Source: Diphasiastrum complanatum
Lineage: Eukaryota; Streptophyta; Lycopodiopsida; Lycopodiales; Lycopodiaceae
Length of the DNA: 64,000 nucleotides
NCBI GenBank assembly: GCA_029204225.1
Contig: CM055098.1
Coordinates: 26,145,473-26,209,472 of the forward strand
Reading direction: 5' to 3'
The translations under genes were made by a program, and so were the position numbers. Below, in pieces: positions 11,806 through 22,466 of the stretch (positions are counted from its first letter, which is position 1; each line of letters opens with the position of its first letter). Below the pieces are notes generated by a model. The model saw nothing but the letters and a program-made list of their open reading frames with translations, made no database searches and was not told the DNA's origin.

Positions 11806-12081
11806 AACATCAACCATTACAAGCCACATTAATGTGGATGTGGACTAGATAGAATAGATCGCACGCTCTCCTACTAATGGAACAACGAACCTACAGCGTT
11901 CCCGATTATTATCCATCTTGTCAGACGTTTTAGTCTCTGCTGTTGATGATACATTACAAAGGAAAGAAAGTTTTCCTCTCACTAGAAAGTGCCCCGTGGA
12001 GATACAACGCTCTTCTAGTGAGAGATCTTAGCCCTCAAAAGACCTTCTATGCTCACTATTGTAGTTGCTGATCATACAAGA
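11806..12081. other. Spacer with inverted repeats
   Basis: No coding potential. It contains the perfect 14-bp palindrome CCACATTAATGTGG (11824-11837) and a 12-bp perfect inverted repeat CTCTCACTAGAA / TTCTAGTGAGAG (11976-11987 and 12013-12024) with a 25-nt loop. Confidence 0.6.
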
Positions 12082-12660
12082 TGTGGGCAAAAGCGTGCGT
12101 AGTGTGAAAAATTTCAACTAGTTTTGCTATTTTGGTCATATTTGTATATTTGGCAATTGAGACCAATTTTCATATTAGACTTAGAGTTTGACTTTTCAAA
12201 GTTATATTAGTCTAAAAGCATTTGAATACACGCTTTTTGAAAGTGTGAAAAAATGTAGTACACAAGTTTAGAGATTCAAGTTGAGATATTTCAATCTCGT
12301 CCACATTAATGCTAGGATTTTTGTTATGGAGGGAAACCAAACTCATTAATGAGTCATGGCTCTGCTATATATAGTTGTACACTCGTGAGAAGAGACACAT
12401 TCTCTCTCTCTCTTATCTCACTTCATGCTTATACATGAGTTCTCTTAGGTTCATCTATCCATTGGTACACTATATTTGTGATATCTTGCAATCTTGTTTG
12501 TAGAATGCTTATTTTATGTTATTTTCGGATCCACACGTGTGAAATACAATAGCTTACTATTTTTGTAAAGACAACAACTTCATCATATCTTATGTTTGAT
12601 GTTTGATCATATTCTTATTGAGTTTGCATCTCTTTCATAGAGTAGATGTTGATTGGTAGA
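12082..12660. repeat. LTR-like sequence with TATA box
   Basis: The first 50 bp (TGTGGGCAAAAGCGTGCGTAGTG...) resemble the LTR edge at 13622, so they may be a remnant 3' LTR of the reversed element to the right. The remainder diverges; it has a TATATATA box at about 12363-12376 followed by a CT-rich run, typical of an LTR promoter in + orientation. Probably two LTR pieces joined. Confidence 0.4.
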
Positions 12661-13610
12661 GTTGATCTATTTCTAACCAAAAATCACGATATGGGATATG
12701 GCTCTTGAATCAATCATTGTGTCGTAATCTTGTTGCAAATAAGTCGTAGACTCTTCATCGACAATTGTGAACGCATTGTTGTCCCTGTCGCTATGTTGAA
12801 TGTCCATTCTTCTTGCAATGAGTGCAAAGTATATTTGGATTGAACGAACATCTGTCTGTTGTGTGTCCCGGCTTGTTGCAATGAGCATAGGTAGAAGTAT
12901 CTTTATTGTTGTTACTCTTCGTTAAATACTTCATTTGAATCCTATCAATCTTGGACTTGTATTTGGTCTTCTTCTTTTCCTTTGTGAAAAGGGCCTTCTC
13001 CTGGTGTCTAGTTGTTTCTCCTTCATCTCTCATCAATCTTTCGTTTGCCATGAGATTGATTGCTCTTTTGAATGTCATCTCAGGTAAACTTAAGATGAGC
13101 ATTCTTAGCGGCTGATAAGATGAGGATAGTAATTTCACGAAGTACATTAGCTGCTAGGGTGCTGGGACTTGGTGCTCTTGTCCAGATGCAGAGAGTTGTG
13201 TGAAAATTGTCTTGATCTTCTCAATGTGTTAATCTAGCTCATTCTCATCCCATTGCAGGCTTTGCAGCTGATTGTGGAGGTGCATGACTGATGCAGTTGT
13301 CCTCAATTCGTACTTTTGCTTTAGCTTTTTCCACGCTTCATGGCTGCTTTGGTAGTCTTAAATTTGCATGAGGATGTCTTCGTTTATGGAGGATACGATG
13401 ATCGCCATTGCACGCTCATCCTTCTTTATCCATTCCACCCTCCTTGGATCTCCCTTTAGAGGCTTTGGCTATGTGAGATCGGTTATTGACCATATCCCTT
13501 CGCCTTTGAAAAGTGTCTTTATCTTGAACTTTCATATGTGGTAGTTTGCGCCATCAAAATTGATTGTGATCTTTGCTTGAATTGTATCATCTTATAATTT
13601 AATAAACCCG
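12661..13610 (-). pseudogene. Reversed copia gag-protease, decayed
   Basis: On the minus strand after the primer site: gag start with 'NFDGANYHIWKFK'-type motif, then a decayed gag body, then 118 codons (12791-13147). The latter include two knuckles (CNKPGHTTDRC with its upstream C, and CTHCKKNGHST). A protease-like IDSRAISH follows at about 12690, where the catalytic-loop Gly is replaced by Arg. Several stops interrupt it; integrase and reverse transcriptase are absent. Confidence 0.75.
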
Positions 13611-13621
13611 CTCTGATACCA
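13611..13621 (-). other. Primer-binding site (reversed copia)
   Basis: The reverse complement is TGGTATCAGAG, immediately next to the LTR edge at 13622. Confidence 0.85.
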
Positions 13622-14153
13622 TGTGGGCGGAAGCGTGTGTAGTGATGTGCGAAAAATTTGTAGGAACTAGATCAGCTAATACGAATCACAAACAACACAA
13701 CAATCAATCAAATGCATGCAACACAAAACAATGCTAGAAGAACAAAATCTCGTCAATTAAGTTATCTGCCTTCTCAGATTTGGGAGGGAGATATCATTAA
13801 CTTCTCGCAATCCTTCATCTTTCAACAAAGGAAATTGATCAATCATCCATCTCTCTTCTTGAATCTTCCCTCAAACAAATGTAGGAATAATAGTAATGAT
13901 TCTTCCACATAAAACACGATGAGAATTTGAATAAATCAAACTAAAGGTATTTCACTGAAGGAACATAGATTGAAAAATCGAAAATGTAAAGGTAAGTGTA
14001 TTGCAAGTTAGAACCAAAAATTCTTCGTAGTAAGCAACTAACATCTAGAGATAGTTCTCTTGTTTCCGAGCAAGGGATCTTAAAGTGGAATGGATGCTTA
14101 CCACGTTCATTATGAAGACCCTCCCAACTTTGGTTGCATAGTTTCACCCAACA
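13622..14153 (-). repeat. 5' LTR of the reversed copia
   Basis: On the minus strand TGTTGGG... to ...CCCACA, ending at the primer site. The right edge is proposed from the inverted terminal match and is not confirmed by a target duplication. Confidence 0.5.
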
Positions 14154-14865
14154 ATTTTGAAGAGTCATAGAACTCTATCTATTCGCCTGTTTGGACAATT
14201 ATATAATTTTGCCAGCTTAGTTTTGTACTCTTTGTACAACTATGTACTTGGTATTAGTGATTGAAGCACAACAAGGTATACCTACCAAACCCATTCACTA
14301 CAAAACATATTGTTTGATGGAAATAAATATTACAGGCTGTTACATACATACTCTTGGTCATTTGCAAGCTTCAACAAACATAATAGAAACACATCACAAT
14401 TTCTCGAACTTTAGAAGTCCGAGAGGAAGGAGATATTGATGTCCTACCCAAGAGGACATAAGACTAAAGTGTGTTTCCTATTGTGAGCGTGGTACAGCCA
14501 GGATTCAAATAAAATAAGTAAACTAATATGAAACCAATGTAGTCTATAGTAAAATGCCAATTAAACATGTCTAGAGAGAACATAATAGATAAAATAACAA
14601 TGAAAATAGAAGTAATCACTTCATTGCTTGAATAATAGATAATTTGACATCCTAATTTGTCCATTAGAATATCAAGGTGAACAGGAATTACTGTATCAGC
14701 CATTTGGCTTCTTGGGCACTTTCAAGCGATAGATCAATGGATTATTGTTTTGTGGCTTAAACTCTAGATCCCACCTAGACAAATGATACACGCAGTTGAA
14801 AACATTGGGAAAAAAATATGAATTTCTGCAATTACGAAGTTACCTCACAGATTATGATGCATTGC
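14154..14865. other. 3' flank of the methyltransferase gene
   Basis: Non-coding on inspection. It should contain the 3' untranslated region and polyadenylation region of the minus-strand gene ending at 14866; AATAA-type words occur on that strand but none can be singled out. Confidence 0.5.
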
Positions 14866-17094
14866 TTAGCTGGCTTTCTGTATTTGGCCAATCAATTGCT
14901 CTTCTACTAAACTTCGCACCTGTATTGCAATGACAGAATTGTAATCCAGATTCTTGACGGAATCAGGTAATGCAAACACAACATAATTGTCACCAGCACC
15001 AACCTTTATCTCATAAACTTCTGCAAAAACTTCTTTCAGTGCATTAACTACAAAGACATATGATCTCTCCCCAGAGGGCAACACATTCATGACTAACATA
15101 CCACCCTCATGTAAAGCTGTTCGTGCTGCAAGAAGGAAATCTGTTTCCAAGAAGGTTTGAGGAGGAGAGTCTAGGCCAAAACGAGCATTATCAGCATCTA
15201 CGTCAATTATTATAACATGCACACGTGGATCGGTTTTGTCACATGCCTTCTTATTTTGGTCCGCTTTCTCCTGTTTATCCAGTGCGACTTCCATTTGTTT
15301 TGGATTAGGAGTTCTTTCAATAAACATGGATTCTTGAAAAACGGAGCAATAATTGAAATTAGCAGTATCTGCAAAGCTTCTGCTTATGCTTGAGCTCTCG
15401 AGAATGTCTGGCCCGCAGCCTAGCTTGATCCCACAACCCAAACCAGTTGATCTATCAGCAGTAATTGACTCCTGTGAAGGATTATTTCCATATTCTGGCT
15501 TTGATAAGTCCCCGGATGATTTCATGCATTCTTCCTGCCATTCTTGATCCATTTGTTTAGAAACCAAGTGACTTTGAATGCATTGTTCCGCAACATCCAT
15601 CACTGCCCTTAAACCGTCACTCACAGCTATTTGGAAGTGATGATCTTCGACAAGGCCAAAGTGTCGTCTTGCCATTGCCAACACAGTCTCATCGAGGTCC
15701 ACTGCTTGAATATCAAACTGAAAATGATGATGCAGAAAAAGAGGAAGAGCTCCTCCCCCTATCCCAACAACCAAAACCCTAGCTCGATTGGCACTCCTAA
15801 GGCATGCTTCCAGGCAAGGAGAAACCAGTACGAGACCTGCAACTACAGGAGGCAAATACACATGCACAAGTCGCCTGACGTCTATTTCCATTCCCAGAAG
15901 TTTACTTTGGAAAGATACACATGGCTCATCTGTAGAAGGCCTGTCAACAAGGGAAACCTCTGTCTGAATCAAATTTGGCATACGCTTGAAACGAAGTCTT
16001 CTCCTAAACGCTGTCTCCGGCTTACATTTTGTGTCATAATCAGCGAGCTCACGATTTGCAGCCTTTCCGCTCAATGCAACCTCTACATCTTCAATCACCA
16101 TTGGTCCGATCAAAGGAGAAAAAGCCTCCTCCACAATGAACCGACGCACAACATCATCCTCATAAGAAAGAAAAGGGACAACATTATGCCCGTTATGCAG
16201 ATTTGCCTTAGGAGCAAGCTCGCTCATGAGAGGTGTAAGTACTTCTTTCAATTCTTTGTCTTCATTCAGCTGAAAGACCATTTCCCCTTTCTTCCATCGC
16301 CTTTTTCTTCTTAACCTTTTCTGCTTCTGCTTCCTAATTTCACCAGATAAGTATTCACTGTTGCAAGTCCTTCCTTCATCCTCGTGTTCAAATAGCTCCG
16401 CATCCCAGCATTTTGTGGTCAGACCATTCCCTGAACCTGTTCTATCCACTTCCTCCTTCGAGTTATCTTCGCCTTTATAAGGCCTCTCGATAGAACTCTG
16501 AGATTTGGCCAGTCTTTCCCCTTTCAATAGAAACATTTTCCCTATCTCTGCTATAGAACTCATAATATCGCATACATCATAATTCAACACTCCCCTGCAG
16601 TCTTGTTTCGAATCTACAACAGATCCTGCAAATTTTTCAATATTCTTCCCTCTGCGCATCAATCTTATTCCAGATCTACAATTTCTGAATTGTATTACCC
16701 CGTTTTCACATCCATCATCCCTAAATGACTCTTTCTCGGGTTTCATTGTCTGCTGACCAACAAGAAGCTCTTCGTACTCCTCTGCATGCAGAATGTCCTC
16801 AACCCTAGATCTAGACACCAATACCAGCCGAGCGGCTGATGCCGATGCAAGGAGCTGCCACTGACCTCCTTCCGAACAGTAAATCCACTCATGTTCCTGG
16901 CCTCTAGGCACCAGCACGGCAGCGCAATTCAAACAACTATCGAGGCAGCAGGTAGCGGAATCCACAACCACAAAAGTCAAAAATCGGTCATGGCGATGGC
17001 GATGGCGATGGCGATGGCGCTTTTGCGAGGTATAGCGCAAGCGCAATTCAAAGGCTAAACGGCGACCGCCATGCGTTTGCTCAAACCAGAACAT
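14866..17094 (-). CDS. METTL13: METTL13-like methyltransferase, C-terminal half only
   Basis: A 742-codon uninterrupted frame. The fold matches the C-terminal domain of METTL13/eEF1A N-terminal methyltransferases, which use S-adenosylmethionine to methylate translation factor eEF1A. Residues 57-70 (AAVLVPRGQEHEW) open the domain and 305-340 carry VPFLSYED..PMVIEDVEV. Motif I is VVGIGGGALPLFL (442-454), the acidic post-I residue is in AVDLDET (464-470), DGL is at 493-495, IIIDVDADN at 628-636 and MLVMNVL at 666-672. The N-terminal lysine-methyltransferase domain found in two-domain family members is absent; an in-frame stop lies 24 bp upstream of the ATG. Two unusual linkers are present: residues about 105-290 (with a basic run, 254-269) and about 510-622. 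Residues 26-35 are Arg-His repeats. The first in-frame Met after the stop was chosen. It may be a truncated or split gene; eEF1A as substrate is inferred from the family. Confidence 0.8.
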   Translation of the reverse strand: MFWFEQTHGGRRLAFELRLRYTSQKRHRHRHRHRHDRFLTFVVVDSATCCLDSCLNCAAVLVPRGQEHEWIYCSEGGQWQLLASASAARLVLVSRSRVEDILHAEEYEELLVGQQTMKPEKESFRDDGCENGVIQFRNCRSGIRLMRRGKNIEKFAGSVVDSKQDCRGVLNYDVCDIMSSIAEIGKMFLLKGERLAKSQSSIERPYKGEDNSKEEVDRTGSGNGLTTKCWDAELFEHEDEGRTCNSEYLSGEIRKQKQKRLRRKRRWKKGEMVFQLNEDKELKEVLTPLMSELAPKANLHNGHNVVPFLSYEDDVVRRFIVEEAFSPLIGPMVIEDVEVALSGKAANRELADYDTKCKPETAFRRRLRFKRMPNLIQTEVSLVDRPSTDEPCVSFQSKLLGMEIDVRRLVHVYLPPVVAGLVLVSPCLEACLRSANRARVLVVGIGGGALPLFLHHHFQFDIQAVDLDETVLAMARRHFGLVEDHHFQIAVSDGLRAVMDVAEQCIQSHLVSKQMDQEWQEECMKSSGDLSKPEYGNNPSQESITADRSTGLGCGIKLGCGPDILESSSISRSFADTANFNYCSVFQESMFIERTPNPKQMEVALDKQEKADQNKKACDKTDPRVHVIIIDVDADNARFGLDSPPQTFLETDFLLAARTALHEGGMLVMNVLPSGERSYVFVVNALKEVFAEVYEIKVGAGDNYVVFALPDSVKNLDYNSVIAIQVRSLVEEQLIGQIQKAS
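16990..17018. repeat. Coding hexanucleotide repeat
   Basis: About five units of TGGCGA, in frame within the methyltransferase gene, encode an alternating Arg-His run on the minus strand. Repeat-number changes would alter the protein by two residues per unit. Confidence 0.9.
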
Positions 17095-17199
17095 CTTCTT
17101 CTTCGCCTTCGCATATCATCCTCCATCTGCTATAAGGATCAGTGTGCTCTCGAAGCGAAGCGAATGCGGGCATGCTTAGTGGCATGGTTTAAACGAGAA

Positions 17200-17689
17200 G
17201 CATGATGGTTTACCTGAGTTGCGTGGCTATGTGGATACGGATTGGGGAGGTGACTATGATAATCGTAAATCTACCACAGGGTATGTATTCCAATTTTGTG
17301 ATAGTTGCCTTTCCTGGTCTAGTAAAAAGCAAAGTACAATTGCTCTTTCCACCACAGAGGCAGAGTATAAGGCAATGTGTAGTGCAGCACAGGAAGCTAT
17401 ATGGTTGAGACAAATCTTGGAAGAAGTTGGCATGAAGCAGAAAAATCCCACGACTTTACATAGCGACAATTAGAGTGGCATTCAACTAGCAAAGAATCTA
17501 GTGTTCCATGCGAGAACTAAACACATTGAGATTTAGTATCACTTTATACGTGAGAGGTTGCGGAGTTGTGAAATTCATGTTGTTCATTGTAGCAGAGAAG
17601 AACAACTAGCTGATATTTTCACTAAGCCACTTGTTGGAGAAAAGTTTGATAAGTTTAGATCAAAGCTTTCTGTACTTAAAGTTTGTTGA
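17200..17689 (+). pseudogene. Copia RNase H, 3' end of pol
   Basis: Encodes the copia RNase H: GYVDTDWGGDYDNRKSTTGY, then LSWSSKKQSTIALSTTEAEY with its Asp and Glu catalytic positions, then (after a stop at 17472) TKHIEI and QLADIFTKPL. Upstream pol is missing; the piece begins about 105 bp from the methyltransferase start codon on the opposite strand, so it is a truncated insertion into that gene's 5' flank. Confidence 0.85.
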
Positions 17690-17734
17690 CTTTAAAGCTA
17701 TGTATATGACTGTATAAAAAGTAGACTCTACTTT

Positions 17735-18075
17735 AAGGGAGAGAGTTAGAATTAAAGTAGAATCACTGTGTTACTGTACTGTGGGTCCTATCAGTGGATA
17801 AGGATCAGTTGGCCTCGCCATGAGGCAAGTCGACGGGACACGCGTCCCGCCAACGACAACCTGGATCATGCATGGGTTGCCTGAGTGAACAACTATATGT
17901 ATAGTGTAATTTCATTTTGAGAAATACAGTTGCTATGTGAGCTTGTTGTGGAGAGTGTTTTCTGTCTGTGTTACTGTGTAACATGATTTGTGTTCATGTG
18001 CAAAACAAATTCTAAGTTCTTGTGCGCGATCTTTAGAGTTTATTTTGTTTCGTTTGTTCTCTCTCGTGCACAAGT
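17735..18075 (+). repeat. Polypurine tract and LTR of the copia 3' end
   Basis: AAGGGAGAGAG (17735-17745) is a good polypurine tract after the pol stop. The following TTAGAATTAAAG would be an LTR start that has lost its TG. The right edge is unclear; GT-rich sequence to about 18075 resembles an LTR R/U5 region. Confidence 0.5.
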
Positions 18076-18133
18076 GCGATATCTACGTTAGTTCCATGGC
18101 CTCTTCGTCAAGATCTTCACGAGATTCAGGCCT

Positions 18134-19586
18134 GAGTTTATTTTTTTACTAAATTTGGGATTACTGAAAATCTAGACTACTTCCACAGCCTATTCAGACC
18201 ATATTTATATGTTTTCAAGACTGCACAACCAAATTCTGACGTGTTTTATGAACATTATGTTAGATTCAGGGATATAGTTAGTAAGCCTGTTATCTCCATA
18301 GGTTCACTCCAGTACATGCATTATACTGATCTTGTTCATTTCTTCCCAGCTTTTAGACATAGACTAGATAGAATGTTCACCAAATTGTTTGATCTTTTCA
18401 AAAGTAGTTCAATGTGTCGTTATTGCAACAAGAAATGTCGATTGGTTGAATATCAGAGTGGTTTCGTACTTTTCCTGTTAGTTCAGATCCCAGATGATGA
18501 GGAAGTTTCTGTTGCTGACCCGCATCATCCTCTGTTCAGTCAGCTATTAAGGATATCAGTCACTTCCTTATCGACAACCCTAATAAGAAAAGTGACTTTA
18601 TTGATGTAATTACTGATGTTCTCCGGGATTCTTTTATTGGCCAAAATACATCTGCTGATGAATCGATCCCTATAGAGGAGTCTAAATGTCTTTTCAATTT
18701 GTGTGTATATTATATCTACATCTGATTTATGTAAATTTTTTGACTATCGTGAAGATGAGGTTCTATGTTTATTATCCGACACAATTTTCGAACTTTTCGA
18801 CTTTGTAGATTTTGAAACAGATGACCTTGTTGCTGGAATCAATTTTGATGATGAGGAAGGACTTATGACCGGTGAAGAGTGCCTGACTAAGACTTTATCA
18901 AATATTGCTGAGGATGGGCGAGACAGACCATCCGATGAAGAATTTACGGCATCTCAATCCCAGATGGGCTTCCCTCGTCCATCATTAATGCATTTCACTG
19001 ATGATTCCACTTCAATAGGTGGTCATTATATTGATCATCCTGATCTGGTTGCTGCTAATGATGATGAGTGTGTAATTGTTTAAACTTCCTTTCATTAGAA
19101 TGTTTTTAACCATTGAATGTGTTTTTTCTAACATATTTCTTATTGCAGGATGCTCTCATAATTGATGATTTTGCCGCGAGACGAGGTGATTTCAGACAAC
19201 ATGCATCCTCGTTCCAGAGGGATAGTGGACTTGGCCACTATCTTAGGCATTTCCTGAAGAATGGGATCTGTATTGCTCATTTCAAACTGAGCCCAGTTGG
19301 GGAGAGTCTTATAATGGCAGTTAAAGCTTTATCATTTTATCTAGGAGGACATAAATTTGTTAAGACAAATAAGATCATTTTTGTCAAAAGATCTTATTTT
19401 TTGAACATTCTAGGTTTTACTGATGGGAATGTTCTTTTAAGGAGCTCCCATTACTCATTGTATTCCACTTATATTGAACTTAGTGGAAATAAGAATAATG
19501 CACATCTATTAGATGCATACTTTAGTAGAGAATTTCTTCATGACAATACTGCCATAGAAACTGACACACAAGCTGATGATGAATAG
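18134..19586 (+). pseudogene. Unrecognised spliced protein-coding remnant
   Basis: Three neighbouring open stretches on one strand look like one gene. Segment 1 (18134-about 18522) includes a CRYCNKKC cluster. Its sense continues about 18522-18700 in another frame (DISHFLIDNPNKKSDFIDVI), suggesting a 1-bp indel, then returns to the first frame (18703-19071), acidic and Ser-rich. A 77-bp intron is predicted at 19072-19148: donor GTAATT, CTAAC branch-like word 16 nt from the acceptor, acceptor TTGCAG, phase 0. The last exon (19149-19586) ends TDTQADDE then TAG. I recognise no family. The 5' end is cut by the copia LTR to its left. It could be a decayed host gene or an unknown TE protein. Confidence 0.45.
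19072..19148 (+). other. Predicted 77-bp intron
   Basis: GTAATT donor, pyrimidine-rich 3' end with CTAAC at 19128-19132, and TTGCAG acceptor. Removing it joins two open frames in phase 0, while reading through meets TAA at 19081. Confidence 0.55.
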
Positions 19587-20284
19587 TGGACACTTTGTAT
19601 TTTGCTATAATACAATCAATACATTTACATTGAGTATTTCTCCTCTCTTGTTCAATGAATTTGCAAGCAATTTTGAACATGTCATGATTTGATGACAATG
19701 ATGACCTTCTACTCATCAATCATCTAATTTTCTCTTCATGTATGAACTTGCATGCTTTTCTAAACTTGTTGTATTGTGTGGACTTTGTTACATGTCGAAT
19801 CTGAACTCGGTAGAACCACTGAAACAATTGACAAACGTAGTTTTGTTTTTCATTGGTTCAGTTGTAGACACCTTCAATTTTGATTACAGAACCTTCAGTT
19901 TGAAGGGCGAACAATCCTTCCCAGCAGATTTTCAGAAACATCAGAAAAACCATCAAAAAATACCAAAAGTTCATCAAAACCTTAAAAATACAAAAAAAAG
20001 AACCTTCGTCCGATTCACTGTGCATAGGTATGATTTAGATCTATATATTGTCAAGTCGACATAAATTATATCAGAAATAGAAGGTTTCTTAGAGGATCAC
20101 TTGTCATGTTGTCATATTTTTGCCAACAAAGTCTTTTTTTTTTTGCAAAAATACCAGTATTACTCTTGATTCTTTGCCAGAACCTTCGTCGAGTTTCCAA
20201 ATCATTCTATTTATAGTAAATTACTATTTTTGAGCTTGACAAACATTTATCCTATCCTAATCATAGAAAATACACCCAAACACT
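19587..20284. other. AT-rich spacer
   Basis: A 108-codon frame at 19738-20064 has Lys/His/Gln-rich low complexity and no recognisable motif; I regard it as chance. Nothing else seen. Confidence 0.4.
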
Positions 20285-21420
20285 CTTAGATTTTTCAAAG
20301 AAGGCTTACGGCCTGTCCACACCTCGTGGGGTGTCTTGTCTGAGAGGGCCTTGGTCGAACATCTGTTTTGGATGTAAGCTGCAGTGGAGACAACTTCAGC
20401 CCAGAATCTCTTGGGCAACGATGCATGCGCTAGCATACATTTGACAGATTCAACCAGAGTATGGCCTCTCGGCTAAGCCATTAGACTGGGGACTGTAAGG
20501 AGTGATGAATTGTTGCTCAATGGCTTTGGCAGTACTCCTTAAACTCGATAGAGATATATTCTCCATCGTTGTCTGACCTGAGGGCCTTGATCGTCCTTCT
20601 AGTCTCCTTCTCTACATGCTCCTTGAAGATTCTGAAGCAGTTGAAGGCTTCTGATTTCTTCTTTATAAAATACACCATAGTCCTTCTGAAAAATTCATCA
20701 TTAAAAGTTATAAAATACTTGGCATCCTTCAGCGAAGGATTTTTCATCGAGTCACAAATGTCTAAATGTACAATGTCTAGCAATCCTCTAGCAATATGCT
20801 GATGGCTTGATTTAAATGGTTTCCTAGTCTGTTTACCAACTAGACAGTCTTGATAGACAGGTAACTTGACTTTTTTGCAAGGATAGTCGAGATCAAGAAC
20901 AATAGATTGTCTAGACATTTGTTGTACAGTAGCATGATTCAAAATGAACAAGTCTATAATGCCAAAGTAAATCTTTATTTGCATGAATAGAAGTACTGAG
21001 CGCCTGACTAGAGGCAGAAAAACAATGACTTAATTTATACAAGTATCCATGCCTCTTTCCGAGTGCTAGGATCTTGTCTGTCCTATCAACTACTTTGCAC
21101 TGATCACATTCGAATTCTACTCTATGTCCTAGATCTGTGATTCTGCTTACTGAGCCTCGGATACATGGCCGATCTAAGTTTTAGTGATGTTGAGGATGAT
21201 CAGCGCGAAAGCTTTACCATCCTTCAACTTCCATCTGACGATTGTTGTGTCGTCTGCTTCGGGTCTACCTTCTACACCTGTAACAACGTCATACAATTCT
21301 TTTGCCATTAGTACAGGTTTTATCTTAAATTTTCACAGATGGTAATTGGCTCCATCAAGATTGTCCATGATAGGACTGGCTTTCCCTTGGGAATCCATGT
21401 AGAAGAATTAGTCTAAGTGA
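20285..21420 (-). pseudogene. Reversed copia gag-integrase remnant
   Basis: On the minus strand from the primer site: a gag start reading MDNLDGANYHL, with a stop replacing the usual Trp, runs to about 21180. Decayed protease and pre-integrase sequence follows. Then 20984-20517 is integrase core (ARGLLDIVHLDICDSMKNP, KYFITFNDEFFRRTMVYF, LRSDNDGEY). A shifted frame gives the C-terminal core (LPKRFWAEVVSTAAYIQNR, TPHEVWTGRKP) down to about 20290. Reverse transcriptase, RNase H and the 3' LTR are missing. Confidence 0.8.
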
Positions 21421-21541
21421 TAGGGACAACTATCAGTGGCTTAAGTATGAAAATCTAGTACAGAATTACAGAACAAGAAAACAATTACTCTATTGGCTAG
21501 TAGAGTCTTGTACCGTGGAAGCTTATCAGGCTACAAAAATG

Positions 21542-21553
21542 GCTCTGATACCA
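21542..21553 (-). other. Primer-binding site (reversed copia)
   Basis: The reverse complement TGGTATCAGAGC abuts the LTR edge at 21554. Confidence 0.9.
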
Positions 21554-22466
21554 TGTTGGGAGAAAGAGGGTGTGTCGTGTGTGAGAAATGAAAATAGCTC
21601 AAAAAAAAAACCGAACACAAACGAGAAGCAAAACTCGAACGATAAGTGTTCGTGTGCAGCAGAATGAGTTATATGACTCTCTCCCTAAGAATGACTACGC
21701 CTATCAGAAACGAACAGAACGTTAGTGATGAAAATCACGGTCGTTCTAATTACGTAGCCAAACGTTAATAAAACACCAGAAGAATAATTTGTCACGAACA
21801 ACTAGAAAAATTATCTGTTGCGAATGATTCGCGAAGAGCTAGACTGAGCTCGACTGATAATCAGCCGCGAATGATTCACGAAAGGCAAGACTAAATATTG
21901 GTCGTCTAAAACCAGATCACCAAATTGAACAACTAAAAAGTCAGACATAATGAATAATAAGCATAGCAATATTGACACAAATCTGAACGCAGAACAAAAA
22001 GTTGTTGTCAGATTAATAACTATATACATGATTTCACAGGTGTGCAGATGAAGAAAGTACAAAGTGGATGTGATGTCTGTAGGAGATCGTGGGTGGCTGT
22101 TGTCGTTGTCAAATCTAATTGCACAGTTGCATGGAATGAGCGTGAGAAGACTGCGACGTCAGCTTTCGCTGAAATGAATGTTTGTGAAATTGCAAAAAAT
22201 GTGACACTATGATTAAATGCCTTAGGATTTGATTTACAAGGTGCCTTCACTTTTTCTAGGGCACCTTTGACATTTTGTAAGACAATGTCACCTTTTTCGC
22301 CTGTCACAAGTCACGTGTAAAAACACATTGTCGCATTTTTCGTCTTTTTTGCTTGTTAGAATTTACATGTAAATATGCAGACTGTGCGACAACATGAATA
22401 AAAATGCAACACGAATGGAGGCAGATTATAATGGGATTTAGGAGAGTAGAGAAAATAAATCCAACA
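21554..22466 (-). repeat. 5' LTR of the reversed copia
   Basis: A 913-bp segment bounded by TGTTGG at the left and CCAACA at the right, an inverted terminal match as expected for an LTR, with the primer site directly outside the left edge. It contains TTCGCGAA-like words (about 21828) similar to those in the LTR at 9927-10939. Confidence 0.75.

Noticed and set aside
15353-16314. Plus-strand frames of 64 and 227 codons inside the methyltransferase gene
   Set aside because: They are antisense shadows of a much longer, motif-bearing minus-strand frame.
18134-19586. An endogenous viral gene
   Set aside because: The ORFs have a virus-like look, but no viral motif (polymerase GDD, helicase, capsid signature) is readable and a spliceosomal intron is likely.
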